Positions 52,536 through 61,351 of a stretch of DNA of 64,000 nt are shown one piece after another. The stretch comes from Ancylomarina salipaludis (GTDB taxonomy: Bacteria > Bacteroidota > Bacteroidia > Bacteroidales > Marinifilaceae): positions 62,001-126,000 of the forward strand of contig NZ_SAXA01000012.1 of assembly GCF_004122035.1 (NCBI RefSeq), written 5' to 3'. Every line of letters begins with the position of its first letter. Position 1 is the stretch's first letter. Made by a program: the position numbers and the translations under genes. Under the pieces are notes generated by a model, which worked only from the letters and a program-made list of their open reading frames with translations, was not told where the DNA came from and did not search any database.

Positions 52536-52571
52536 AAAGAGGAAACCATAAGTTGAGGTTTCCTCTTTTTT
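52536..52571 (+). terminator. Terminator after HD-domain gene
   Basis: 12-bp stem AAAGAGGAAACC / GGTTTCCTCTTT with a 9-nt loop, then T residues. Confidence 0.85.
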
Positions 52572-52639
52572 GTGCCTCGAATTTCCTTAGGTCAAGCTTG
52601 TAGGTCTTGTGTTTTTGGTTTACAAATGAGCCTTTTGTG

Positions 52640-52728
52640 TTTTATTATATAGAGTCTTTCTATTTTGATTTGCATTGTCGTTTTACTCCCGGGATAAATA
52701 CTGTTTAATTCATATAATTTTTATTTTT
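52640..52728 (+). repeat. Second copy of the 90-bp sequence at 38116
   Basis: Shares TAGAGTCTTTCTATTTTGA and GATAAATACTGTTTA with the first copy, about 85% identical by eye. After it, 52786-52845 contain CCCCTAAACCTCTAAAGGGG, kin to the palindromes at 17.9-18.4 kb. No gene in 52572-52886. Confidence 0.55.
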
Positions 52729-52886
52729 GATAGCATTTCATTTATGAGTGTTCCCGGCACTCTTGTCAGCAAATGAGAATGGGATATTCCCCTAAACCTC
52801 TAAAGGGGCCTAGGGGTGCTATGTAGGAATCCTTTTTAGGGGATTTAGTGTGTTAAGGAATAGAAAATAAATAAAACAAAGACGAA

Positions 52887-53540
52887 ATGGAATACCTAAA
52901 GTGCAATAAATGTGGTCATTTAAATAAATTAAAAACCGAATATCAGGTGTTTTGTACCGACTGCAATCAGAAATTGGATAACAACTACTCCGATTGGAAA
53001 AGGAGAAATTCGGATCAGTCTTTCGAAGATTTTAAAAGAATAGAATGTATCTCAGAGGAAGATATCAATAGGGCTAGAATAGAAAAACAAAGACATGCTA
53101 AGCGCAAAGGGGCTAAATACTGGATTGGATTGATTGCAACGGTTGCTATTGTGACGATAACTACAAATCTGGTTAATTTTTCGTTTACAGATTTTTTTAA
53201 AGAAGCGACCTTTGATAAAGCCATGATGGCTGCCGCTAGTCAGATAAACGAAACCTGTCCCATAATGATTGATTCAGAAACCCGACTGGATAATGCAATT
53301 GCCTTACCTAATAATATCTTTCAGTATAATTACAGCTTGATTCATTTTTTAAAAGAGGACTTGAATCTGGATGAAGTAAAAGAGCAAATAGAGCCTAGCA
53401 TTGTGAACTTTGTAAAGACCAATCCTGATATGAAGATTCAGAGAGATTTTAAATCGACAATACGATATACTTACAAGGATAAAAATGGGATTCATTTGTT
53501 TACTATAGAGGTGAGTCCGGATATGTATGCGGAAAAATAG
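52887..53540 (+). CDS. Zinc-ribbon membrane protein, unknown function
   Basis: 217 residues. N-terminal zinc ribbon with two Cys pairs (CNKCGHLN at about 6-13 and CTDC at about 23-26), a basic linker, one transmembrane helix at about 80-98 (YWIGLIATVAIVTITTNLV), and a C-terminal extracytoplasmic domain of about 110 residues (ASQINETCPIMIDSETRLDNA). This type, ribbon plus one helix plus a small outside domain, is found in Bacteroidota without known function. Followed by several small genes in the same direction. Confidence 0.6.
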   Translation: MEYLKCNKCGHLNKLKTEYQVFCTDCNQKLDNNYSDWKRRNSDQSFEDFKRIECISEEDINRARIEKQRHAKRKGAKYWIGLIATVAIVTITTNLVNFSFTDFFKEATFDKAMMAAASQINETCPIMIDSETRLDNAIALPNNIFQYNYSLIHFLKEDLNLDEVKEQIEPSIVNFVKTNPDMKIQRDFKSTIRYTYKDKNGIHLFTIEVSPDMYAEK

Positions 53541-53560
53541 ATTGTAATACTCTATAGATA

Positions 53561-53698
53561 ATGAAAATACCAGAACTTGTAAGAAGGGCCAATACAGAGG
53601 CAGATAAAAAGTTGATGGCGCATTATGATTTTTTAGAAAATCTGATTGAGGAATTGAATACCAAGGAATTTAGGCAATATGGCCTATATCGGTTTTAG
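53561..53698 (+). CDS. Small ORF, 45 aa, unknown
   Basis: MKIPELVRRANTEADKKL onward; a soluble helical peptide ending YGLYRF. Overlaps the next small frame by 20 bp. May be the remaining N-terminal half of a larger gene whose second half shifted frame. No RBS of note. Low confidence that it is expressed. Confidence 0.3.
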   Translation: MKIPELVRRANTEADKKLMAHYDFLENLIEELNTKEFRQYGLYRF

Positions 53699-53798
53699 AT
53701 TACCCCTGGGCATTGCACTGGGATCTGCTTATGGCACATCATTGGATAAAAAGGCTTGTGAGGAGGGCAGGCAGCTCGAAGTAGAAATTACTTTTTAA
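53679..53798 (+). CDS. Small glycine-zipper-like ORF, 39 aa
   Basis: MAYIGFRLPLGIALGSAYGT followed by SLDKKACEEGRQLEVEITF. The GIALGSAYG stretch and the DKKACEEGRQ end resemble the tail of glycine-zipper small proteins common in Bacteroidota, which are normally longer and have a hydrophobic repeat. Possibly a frameshifted or truncated member. Confidence 0.3.
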   Translation: MAYIGFRLPLGIALGSAYGTSLDKKACEEGRQLEVEITF

Positions 53799-53866
53799 TC
53801 ACAATAAAGGTTAGCTGATACAAATTTTAGATACCGAAATAGATTATAAAACTTAAATGGAATATT

Positions 53867-54076
53867 ATGGGCTTATTTGATAAGAAAGAACCAGAAACAA
53901 TCGAAGTCGCCGGGCATGCCTTGGTTTGTCCTATTTGTGGCGGCACCTTATTTTGGAGCAGAGAAGCTCAGTTAAACACTTCAATGGCCAGTTTTTTTAA
54001 TTTGGATTGGGCCAATAAAAGCGCCACCTGTTTTGTTTGTGCAAAATGCACACATATCTCCTGGTTTCTGGGATAG
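53867..54076 (+). CDS. Small zinc-binding protein, 69 aa
   Basis: Two CxxC pairs: CPICGGTLFW at about 22-31 and CFVCAKCTHISWFLG at the C-terminus (about 55-69). The pattern VCPICGG ... FVCAKC is that of small zinc-ribbon proteins (nucleic-acid-binding or unknown). Soluble; lies between other small genes in the same orientation and may be co-transcribed with the following membrane protein 36 bp away. Confidence 0.6.
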   Translation: MGLFDKKEPETIEVAGHALVCPICGGTLFWSREAQLNTSMASFFNLDWANKSATCFVCAKCTHISWFLG

Positions 54077-54111
54077 AAAGAAATTTGTTATAAAAATTGA
54101 AATGTTATAGT

Positions 54112-54552
54112 ATGGAAAGAATTCAATTGTTTAAGTTTCAAAAGATAAACTTTCGCTTTTTATTATTTGCTTCTATACTTTTCTTTTTGATAGGTGCTGT
54201 TTATGCAATAAATGCGATCATTAATGGTTTTAGGTCTGATTTTCCCGGCGATTGGATGTCTGTAATTTTTATTATTCAGGGCGTATTGTATCTCATTGGA
54301 GCGTGGGATGTTCGTCGGAAATCGTCTTATTTTATTGCATGTAATGATGAAGAATTCAAGTATCTGATTCCAAAGTCAAAGGCTGTAAAATCTGTTGCTA
54401 TAGCAGATATGCAAGCATTAAAAATGGATGGGATTGATATCCGTTTTCAGGCTAAAGAAACGGAGCATCACATCCGTTTGGAGCATATTGAGTGGCAGGA
54501 ATTGAATCGTGTGAAGGCATTAGTTGCGGATTTATCCATGAGAATAAGTTAG
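54112..54552 (+). CDS. Two-helix membrane protein with PH-like C-terminal region
   Basis: 146 residues from ATG 54112 (ATG 54097 adds five residues). Helices at about 15-38 and 52-72, then a soluble part of about 75 residues with alternating strands (YFIACNDEEFKYLI, SVAIADMQALKMDGIDIRF, HHIRLEHIEWQELNR) that suggests a PH-like fold, as in many small Bacteroidota membrane proteins. Function unknown. Confidence 0.55.
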   Translation: MERIQLFKFQKINFRFLLFASILFFLIGAVYAINAIINGFRSDFPGDWMSVIFIIQGVLYLIGAWDVRRKSSYFIACNDEEFKYLIPKSKAVKSVAIADMQALKMDGIDIRFQAKETEHHIRLEHIEWQELNRVKALVADLSMRIS

Positions 54553-54623
54553 AATAATGTTTAAATTTGAGGGGAAATAAGTTTCGGCTTAGATATTAAC
54601 TTCATTAGCAGACAGACCGGATC

Positions 54624-55619
54624 ATGATAAAATTAAAAGTAATTCTTGTGACGACAGCTTTTGGCATTGTCGCTCTTAGTGGATGTAAAAATACAGTTCA
54701 AAAAAATGGAAAGGACAAGTTCGAAAATCAGACTGTAAAGGAAATAAATGCATCTATTTACGGAGATTATGTTTCGGATTGCTATGCCAATAGAGATGAA
54801 GGTTACGATTGGGTTGCTGTTTCGATAAAGCCAGCCGGAGAAAATAAGATTAGCCTGTCGGTTCGTTCACGAGCGGATAAGAAGAATCCCACCTGTACTT
54901 TTGATGCCATTTTTTACAAGCAGAACGATAATCTCTATCAAACACTTATTGATGGGAAAGAGGTGTTGCTCACTATTCAGAACCAAAGCATAAAATTGAA
55001 TACTAAAGAGGCTTCGGATAGTGGCATTCTATCGTTTTATTGTTCGGGCGGGGCAAGTTTGGCGGGGCTGTATACCAAAATAGATGGAGAGCTGGATCGC
55101 AGTCAGATTGATAAAACCTTGTTTTCAAAATTCCTCGAATTGCAAGGTATCGCATTTAGAATCTCATCGGTACAAAATGATTCGTGTCGGATGCTTAGCA
55201 TTGCCCCTTTGGGATTGGAACTGGACAATCGGGTTGAAAATGTGGCGATTGATGGGCGAGTGATTGATGCCGAAATTGAAGATCTAAATTCAGATGGTTC
55301 ACCTGAAGTGTTAATCTACACCTGTTCAGATGGGAGTGGAAGTTATGGTGATGTTGTTGCCTATTCGGTAAACAATAAAAAATCGATGAGTCGTATTTAT
55401 TTTGAACCTGTTGCTCAGAATACGAAAATCAAGCCAGGGTATATGGGACATGACGAGTTTGCCCTTGTTGAACGTTCGTTGGTACAGCGTTTCCCGATTT
55501 ATAAGGCTGGCGATTCCAATGCTAATCCGACTGGTGGTATCAGACAAATTGAATACAAACTTGAAGATGGTGAGGCGTGCAGACGATTTGTTGTGAAGCA
55601 AATCAGTGAGTATAAATAG
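54624..55619 (+). CDS. PliI-type (lysozyme inhibitor-like) lipoprotein
   Basis: Lipoprotein signal ending VALSGC (about residue 21). Residues 50-140 form a strand-rich domain with cysteines; residues about 180-331 match the PliI family of lysozyme inhibitors in IEDLNSDGSPEVLIYT, SGSYGDVVAYSVNN, PGYMGHDEFALVE and NPTGGIRQIEYKLEDGEA. Known PliI proteins block invertebrate-type lysozymes; many homologues are anchored lipoproteins of unproven target. A defensive role against host or predator lysozyme is a reasonable inference. Own terminator. Confidence 0.75.
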   Translation: MIKLKVILVTTAFGIVALSGCKNTVQKNGKDKFENQTVKEINASIYGDYVSDCYANRDEGYDWVAVSIKPAGENKISLSVRSRADKKNPTCTFDAIFYKQNDNLYQTLIDGKEVLLTIQNQSIKLNTKEASDSGILSFYCSGGASLAGLYTKIDGELDRSQIDKTLFSKFLELQGIAFRISSVQNDSCRMLSIAPLGLELDNRVENVAIDGRVIDAEIEDLNSDGSPEVLIYTCSDGSGSYGDVVAYSVNNKKSMSRIYFEPVAQNTKIKPGYMGHDEFALVERSLVQRFPIYKAGDSNANPTGGIRQIEYKLEDGEACRRFVVKQISEYK

Positions 55620-55662
55620 GGGACTTGTTTGCTTTGTCAGGTTCCGATACGCTGAAGAATAT

Positions 55663-55691
55663 AGCTGTGATTGATTAATCACAGCTTTTTT
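55663..55691 (+). terminator. Terminator after PliI-type gene
   Basis: Perfect 10-bp stem AGCTGTGATT / AATCACAGCT with GATT loop and six T residues. Confidence 0.9.
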
Positions 55692-55834
55692 GTGCGGAGG
55701 AATTGGCAGGATGCGTTGTTTCTTGTTCTACTTTTCATAAATTTGCAAATCGAATTGTACCTCTCCAGTAAAACAGGCCAGACTTCTTTGAAATACAGGG
55801 TTTGGTCCATTTAGAATACCTTAATAATTGAACA

Positions 55835-56848
55835 ATGAGAAAAAATCGGTTCTATATTTTTATCCTTTTGCTGGCTTATATGTCATGCTCAAAAGAAAAT
55901 CCGGTTAAAAAGGATATTGCTTTTTATCATTGGAAAGCAAAAGCAGATTTCACAAAAACGTATCGCCAGGCTATTGAAACGACAGAAGCGAATAGGGTTT
56001 ATATGCACTATTTTGATATTGAGCCTTTAAAAAAAGTCAATTGGTATGATGATGGTATTTATCCAACTTATGTTTTAAAATCGGTAGCCAAAGATTATCA
56101 AAATCTGGATATTATACCTGTTGTGTATATTGCCAACCCTGTTTTTAAAACGGACGATTTAGATGTTTCAAAACTATCTAAAAAGATTTCGAAGCTAATC
56201 GATCAAATCAGTCAAAAACATTTTAACAGAAAAATTAAACGCATTCAGATTGATTGTGACTGGACCGAAACCACACGTGCATCATATTTCGAATTATTAA
56301 GAAAACTGAAAAATGACTTTACAATTGATGTTACAATACGCTTGCATCAAATCAAATTTAAAGAGCGAACCGGTGTTCCACCTGTCGGTACAGGAACTTT
56401 AATGCTATACAATATGGGTGATTTGAAAGATAAAGCTCAGAATTCGATTCTCGAAAGTGCTATTGTAGGGCAATATATCAATGCAGAAAGCACGTACCCT
56501 ATAAAATTAAAAATAGCCTTACCCTTATTTTCGCAGACGGTTGTCACCAATAAGACCAATAAGATAAAGCTGATAAAAAATACCCATAGAAGTGTTTTGG
56601 AAAATGATCCGCATTTCAAGCAAATTAATCCGACTAATTTTGAGGTTGTGAGGGATACGCTTTATAAGGGGTTTTACCTTGCTCAAGGCTATCATTTAAA
56701 GTTGGAAGATGTTCAGCAGTCTGAACTATGCGCTTCCTACGAGTTAATTAAAAAAAGTAAGCTGAATACCCAAGGCATCATCTTTTATCATCTTGATGAC
56801 CATTCTTTATTAAATTATGACTTAAAAAATACAATTGAGAAATTATGA
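55835..56848 (+). CDS. DUF3142-like TIM-barrel lipoprotein
   Basis: 337 residues with a lipoprotein signal ending AYMSC (about residue 18). Core strands of a TIM-like barrel: DIAFYHWKAK, NRVYMHYFDIEPL, LDIIPVVYIANPVF, KRIQIDCDWTETTR (the acidic end of a barrel strand, as in glycosidase-like folds), DVTIRLHQIKF, GIIFYHLDDHSLL. This layout fits DUF3142-like proteins, which lack a proven activity. It overlaps the next gene by 4 bp (ATGA), so both are translated together and probably act together. Confidence 0.65.
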   Translation: MRKNRFYIFILLLAYMSCSKENPVKKDIAFYHWKAKADFTKTYRQAIETTEANRVYMHYFDIEPLKKVNWYDDGIYPTYVLKSVAKDYQNLDIIPVVYIANPVFKTDDLDVSKLSKKISKLIDQISQKHFNRKIKRIQIDCDWTETTRASYFELLRKLKNDFTIDVTIRLHQIKFKERTGVPPVGTGTLMLYNMGDLKDKAQNSILESAIVGQYINAESTYPIKLKIALPLFSQTVVTNKTNKIKLIKNTHRSVLENDPHFKQINPTNFEVVRDTLYKGFYLAQGYHLKLEDVQQSELCASYELIKKSKLNTQGIIFYHLDDHSLLNYDLKNTIEKL

Positions 56849-59142
56849 AAAAGCTCTTAATCTATATATTCGTATTAATTTCACCCAGTGTATTTGCCTG
56901 TGGAGGCGGAGCTTGGGAGGGAATGAGTTTTTACAATTTATTTAAGCAAACCAATATCACTGCTGAAGAATTTTATCCTTTTTTAAGAAGCGAATACAGT
57001 GCTTTTTATGGGGAAGATTTTTATGGACAAGATAAACAGCTTGTTTACCCCAAAGGCAATGTTGACCTATGGAAACAGGTGTTGATAGGTTGGGATACTC
57101 AAGAAATCGAAAAGGCAGTTTACGAATTCGATAAATTTGATTGGTCGAATAAGAATTCCGAAATAGAGAAACGTGCGAAAACTTATCTGGCTTTTGCGAA
57201 TCGTTGTGCTGATGCGTTTAGTTACCGAACTCGTATGAATTCGTGGGATTACGATGAGGTTTTAGACAAACAAACAGTTGACGAAGCGGCTTTGATTGAG
57301 GAAGCGAATTTGTTGTTGAGTCAGGAGAATAATCAGCAGTTGAGAATGCGTTATTATTACCAGGTGATTCGAATTATGCATTATTCGAAAGACTGGTCAT
57401 CTGCTGTAAGTTTTTATGAAACAAAGCTTGAAAATCAGTTTCCTAAGAACGAGATGTACTATTATATTGTCGATCAGGTGGCAGGCTGTTATTACTCGCT
57501 TGAGAATTTCGAAAAGGCGGCCTATATGTTCACAAAAGTCTTGAATAAAAGTCTGGACAGAAAAAAGGCAGCTTTCTCAAGTTATAATTTTTGCACCTAT
57601 AAAAATGCAGAAGGAAAAGCCTTTTTTAAAGGAGTTGATGATGAAAAAGACCTTTTATTAATTACGAGTTTGCGCAATTTTACCGATGAAATAAGCAATA
57701 TAGATCGTTTTATTGAACTGGACGCCCAAGATGAAAGAGTGGAATTGCTGTTTATGCGTGCCTTAAATAATGTGGAACGTGAGGTATGGCCCAAAGATAT
57801 TGGTGTACAAAATCAAAGCTTGCCCTTTTACGATAACACAAACACCTTTGAAGATCTTTTGCGAATTGCAGAACAACAGCTTGCTAATCCAATTGTTAAG
57901 AATAAAGCCTTTTGGCAACTGTCAAGTTCCTATTTGTCTTTTATTAAGCAAGATATAGCCCTTGCTAAGTCGAAGCTTGATAAAGTTCATGAATATCCGG
58001 ATCAAAAAGAGAAATTAGCCATTATTTACGAGGTTTTCAGTTGGGATAGGTTATCAGCCGAGAATGAAAACTACCTGGCTAAAATATTAACAGATCATCC
58101 TAAAAATACGGATTGGAGATATGAAAACGAAGACGATTGGCGTCGTTTAGTTTTAGCGAAAGTTGCGCATACTTATTATAAAAACGATAAGCTTGCTAAA
58201 GCATTTTTGGTTCATAATAAACTTGAAGATGTGAATTATTTAAACTCCATAGAATTACTTGTAGCTTTAGAGGAGTTTTATAATAAAAGTGATAAGAGTG
58301 CGTACGAAAAAGTCTTATTAAGTCGCAAATCAAATAGCTCTCTTAATTTTATCGATTATGTCAATGAGCAAAAAGGAATCTATTATTTATATCAAAAAGA
58401 TCCGGAGTCGGCTCTTGAGTTCTTTAATAAAAGCCAGACTGAAGAACGAATAAGCGTGCCGGCCCGTATTTTTAGCAATAATATTAAAGAATGCTTCTCC
58501 TGTGATGTTGATTCAGTTATGACCGACGAGGTGTATAAAGCTGATGTTTTCTCTTTTATTCAGCCTGAATTTTCGAAAAAGGATTTGGCTGCGAATTTAA
58601 TCGAATTGGAAAAGTTGACGCATAACGAAAAGCAATGGAAAGCAAAGCTTGCGAATTATTTATTGGCCAATTATTACTACAATATTTCGAATACGGGTTA
58701 TTACAGAGGTATTTTGAACAATAGGGGAAATTGTTGTCATTACAATTTTATGAGTTACTCGTATTACAGTAAAGCCAAAATAAGTGATGAAATTATATCT
58801 GCCCAAACGGGATATAACCTATCGGATATTACTTATTACAAGAGGAAATATTACGATTTAAGTAGTATGGCGATGCAGTATTATCAGAATGTAATTGGTT
58901 TATCTGCAGACAGAGAGTTGAATGCGCGTTGTTTATATCTGATAGCAAAGTGTGAGTTAAATACGTATTACAATTTGGGTAGCAAGGATGAGATAAGCTT
59001 TAAGATATCGAAGTACTACGATTTGAAATTACCGAATTATAAAAGTTTTAAGAAATTGAAAGAGGATTATTCTGATACAAAGTTCCACCAGATGATTATT
59101 AAAGAGTGTAGCTATTTCAGATTGTATAGTTCACATTTTTAG
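56845..59142 (+). CDS. Large secreted helical-repeat protein, partner of the DUF3142-like lipoprotein
   Basis: 765 residues, signal peptide of about 18 residues ending FACGGGAW, where the first Cys could also be a lipidation site (VFAC). The mature chain is helix-rich with many Tyr pairs (YYYQVIRIMHYSKDW, YYSLENFEKAAYMF, YYLYQKDPESALEFFNKS) resembling TPR/SEL1-like repeats. It starts inside the end of the upstream lipoprotein gene. The pair, lipoprotein plus CGGG-start repeat protein, recurs in Bacteroidota in my recollection; function unknown. Confidence 0.65.
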   Translation: MKKLLIYIFVLISPSVFACGGGAWEGMSFYNLFKQTNITAEEFYPFLRSEYSAFYGEDFYGQDKQLVYPKGNVDLWKQVLIGWDTQEIEKAVYEFDKFDWSNKNSEIEKRAKTYLAFANRCADAFSYRTRMNSWDYDEVLDKQTVDEAALIEEANLLLSQENNQQLRMRYYYQVIRIMHYSKDWSSAVSFYETKLENQFPKNEMYYYIVDQVAGCYYSLENFEKAAYMFTKVLNKSLDRKKAAFSSYNFCTYKNAEGKAFFKGVDDEKDLLLITSLRNFTDEISNIDRFIELDAQDERVELLFMRALNNVEREVWPKDIGVQNQSLPFYDNTNTFEDLLRIAEQQLANPIVKNKAFWQLSSSYLSFIKQDIALAKSKLDKVHEYPDQKEKLAIIYEVFSWDRLSAENENYLAKILTDHPKNTDWRYENEDDWRRLVLAKVAHTYYKNDKLAKAFLVHNKLEDVNYLNSIELLVALEEFYNKSDKSAYEKVLLSRKSNSSLNFIDYVNEQKGIYYLYQKDPESALEFFNKSQTEERISVPARIFSNNIKECFSCDVDSVMTDEVYKADVFSFIQPEFSKKDLAANLIELEKLTHNEKQWKAKLANYLLANYYYNISNTGYYRGILNNRGNCCHYNFMSYSYYSKAKISDEIISAQTGYNLSDITYYKRKYYDLSSMAMQYYQNVIGLSADRELNARCLYLIAKCELNTYYNLGSKDEISFKISKYYDLKLPNYKSFKKLKEDYSDTKFHQMIIKECSYFRLYSSHF

Positions 59143-59199
59143 TCTGATTCACAGATAAGTTTAGTTTTAAAAACTGTATAACTAGCCTCCACAAGTGCG

Positions 59200-59350
59200 C
59201 GATTAGCTAGCTTACTCCCTCTGGTCGTGAGCGGTTAGCTCGGTTACTCACTTCGTTCGTGAGCTCACTGCCTTCGGTTCGCTGAGCTCCTTTCAGTCGC
59301 TTGTATCGCGTTCGCCTTCCTTCATAAGAAGTCTTTCCTGCGGCAGCTGG
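59200..59350. repeat. REP-like palindromic cluster
   Basis: Short inverted motifs: TCACTTCGTTCGTGAGCTC, ACTGCCTTCGGTTCGCTGAGC, GAGCGGTTAGCTCGGTTAC. GC-richer than its surroundings. Typical extragenic palindromic repeats; sits in the 370-bp gap before the second cassette array. The rest of that gap (59350-59511) shows nothing clear. Confidence 0.45.
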
Positions 59351-59511
59351 GGCTTATACTTTTATAAACAGCTTGATGATTTTGAGCAAATAATAAATTA
59401 TTTATGCTTAATATTTACTAAGTTTGAGAAACTTAAAATAGAGTAGCACAAAGCAGTACAAGACATAGCCTATATGGAAATATAGGTCAGCTTTTGTGAA
59501 CACATAAATAA

Positions 59512-59521
59512 GTTGTGCAAA
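59512..59521 (+). other. Cassette 8 left boundary (core GTTGTGCAAA)
   Basis: Exact 10-base reverse complement of TTTGCACAAC at 60159-60168. Left end of the second integron-like array; no palindrome precedes it. Confidence 0.6.
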
Positions 59522-59539
59522 ATAGTAAAAAAGACAACC

Positions 59540-60139
59540 ATGAAACATTTAAAATTGATTTTGATATTTATTGTCAGTTTTAATTTGTCAACTTATTCTC
59601 AGACTGATAAATTATTATCTGAATCCCAAACTATTAAGACATCGTATGATAATCTACTAAAAAACCTTGATAATAAGGAGTTTCAAAAAAGATACATAGT
59701 CGATTTCCCAGACAATATAGAGATTTTTAAAAAAGTTTTTCAATCTCCGACTTTTGACCAATTATATATGGATAGTCACTTGTATATTTTTAAGCTGGCT
59801 GAATTATCTAAAAATTTTTCAGATTTAGTTGGCGATAAATTAATTAGACTTTGCATTGGATTAAAAAAGTGGGATGCTGATGCTATTGGTCATATACAAC
59901 ATGTGACAATGGGATATGCAAACTCAAATTACTCTGATTTTATTGGATTAATAAAAAAATTAAATAATCAAGATTTAAATACTTTAGTGACATTTCTGGC
60001 TGATGTTGAGAATCATTCAGCCTATGGCGATTATCAAGGATTTATGAATAAATTAAAAACAAATATGGAAACAGAACTTTTTGATTCGTTTAAAAAGGCA
60101 AAGGAATTAAGAATAAGTCAAAAAGACCATGGATTTTAA
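59540..60139 (+). CDS. Secreted helical protein, unknown (cassette 8)
   Basis: 199 residues from ATG 59540, giving signal peptide MKHLKLILIFIVSFNLSTYS; the longer frame from TTG 59513 begins in the cassette boundary. The mature part is helical and lysine-rich (DNLLKNLDNKEFQKRYIV, GLIKKLNNQDLNTLVTFLAD). No domain recognised. Sole gene of its cassette. Confidence 0.55.
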   Translation: MKHLKLILIFIVSFNLSTYSQTDKLLSESQTIKTSYDNLLKNLDNKEFQKRYIVDFPDNIEIFKKVFQSPTFDQLYMDSHLYIFKLAELSKNFSDLVGDKLIRLCIGLKKWDADAIGHIQHVTMGYANSNYSDFIGLIKKLNNQDLNTLVTFLADVENHSAYGDYQGFMNKLKTNMETELFDSFKKAKELRISQKDHGF

Positions 60140-60158
60140 TAAAATGATTAAAAACGAC

Positions 60159-60291
60159 TTTGCACAACACACAATATAAAACAGTTGGGGGGCAGTGGTT
60201 TGTGAGTGTTTGGTTCTCGCATCAACTTTTCCCTCGGTGGATAGTGACGCGCTCCGTAAACCCAACCGTTTCATATTGTAAAACGTTAGGG
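60159..60291 (+). repeat. attC-like palindrome h
   Basis: Starts TTTGCACAAC and ends GTAAAACGTTAGGG. Strong dyad of 19 positions: ACAATATAAAACAGTTGGG against CCCAACCGTTTCATATTGT with two mismatches, both purine changes compatible with G-U pairing. Confidence 0.75.
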
Positions 60292-60339
60292 GCAAATTTA
60301 AAACCGTACATAATCAACTACAAAATATTAGAAAATCAT

Positions 60340-61287
60340 ATGAGTAAATTTAAGAACTGTTTTGCATTTGACTTAGGAAGTAGTCACATTAGAATTTTCC
60401 ATGAGGGTAAACAGAAGATTGAAGTCCCAAGTGAAATTATCCAAGACGGTAAAAAATATGATGGTTTAATCAGAAAAGGTGTAATTGCAGAATTTAATGC
60501 ATGTGATATCATACTACGTGAAAACCTAAAGAAAATTCAAAAGCCGTTTTTGGGTTTTATTACTAAACAGTTCTCAGCAATTATTTCTGTTTCGTCAGAC
60601 AATAGTGATGTATCATTAAGGGCATATCGTGACCTAATGGATCATGCTGGTGCTAGAGAAGTCTACATGATTAATGATTGCTATTTGACCGCAATTGGAC
60701 TGGGAATTAAAATAGAAGATAATACATTCACAATTGTTGATTTTGGTGCAGGTAAGACAAGTATAACAACTGTTGAAAACAAGAAAATTGTAAAAAATGA
60801 GATTTTAGATATTTCCTTTTCTAGCTTAATAGAACAACTCCAAACATATTTAAGTAAGAATTATGAACTTATCATTTCAAAGAATACGGCAGAACAGCTT
60901 ATTATTGAAAACTCAACTTTTAATGCTAAAACTGCATTTGAAAGAACACTTCGAATTGATGGTTTGAAGAAGAGTAGTAAAGAATCGGCAACAGTTTCCA
61001 TTAAAAGTACTGAAATTACGGATTGCCTAAGAAATGAACTTGATATGTTGATTGGAAGAGTTGTCAGGCACGTTGAAAACCTGGAAGCCAATACGCAAAA
61101 CAAAACTTTACAGAAAGGAATCTACATTTCAGGTGGTGCTAGTAAATTAAATGGACTAAAAGAAGAACTGAGTAATATGGTTAATATTTCATCTCAATCG
61201 TACTCATCAGCAGAATCCTATTTACGTCAAGGTATCGAAATTGTTTTACGAAATCCTTCGCAGTACACTGAATTTATGATGAGATAA
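60340..61287 (+). CDS. MreB/Hsp70-superfamily actin-like ATPase (cassette 9)
   Basis: 315 residues from ATG 60340 (MSKFKNCFAFDLGSSHIRIF). Nucleotide-fold motifs in order: phosphate 1 FDLGSSHIRIF (about 9-19), phosphate 2 VDFGAGKTSITTVE (about 133-146), adenosine motif GIYISGGASKLNGLKEEL (about 262-279). Overall layout is that of MreB/Mbl, but diverged, with fewer residues and no mreC/mreD or other shape genes nearby. An orphan actin-like protein on a cassette could be a plasmid-segregation relic, a filament for another purpose, or a decoy. The frame upstream to 60160 runs across the palindrome and is not the start. Confidence 0.75.
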   Translation: MSKFKNCFAFDLGSSHIRIFHEGKQKIEVPSEIIQDGKKYDGLIRKGVIAEFNACDIILRENLKKIQKPFLGFITKQFSAIISVSSDNSDVSLRAYRDLMDHAGAREVYMINDCYLTAIGLGIKIEDNTFTIVDFGAGKTSITTVENKKIVKNEILDISFSSLIEQLQTYLSKNYELIISKNTAEQLIIENSTFNAKTAFERTLRIDGLKKSSKESATVSIKSTEITDCLRNELDMLIGRVVRHVENLEANTQNKTLQKGIYISGGASKLNGLKEELSNMVNISSQSYSSAESYLRQGIEIVLRNPSQYTEFMMR

Positions 61288-61293
61288 AAACCA

Positions 61294-61340
61294 GCCCCTA
61301 ACAACTAAGCGTTTGTGTGGCATTTAAACCAGCCTGGAAA
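61294..61340 (+). repeat. Truncated attC-like palindrome i
   Basis: GCCCCTAAC (61294-61302) is the exact reverse complement of cassette 9 start GTTAGGGGC (60285). CAACTAAGCGTTTGTGTGGC follows, also present at 61974 after the next gene, but no closing arm is found before the next gene. Confidence 0.55.
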
Positions 61341-61351
61341 TCAAATAAAAC

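Noticed and set aside
60160-60339. 180-bp N-terminal extension of the actin-like gene
   Set aside because: It translates the attC-like palindrome; the conserved N-terminal motif of the family begins right at ATG 60340.
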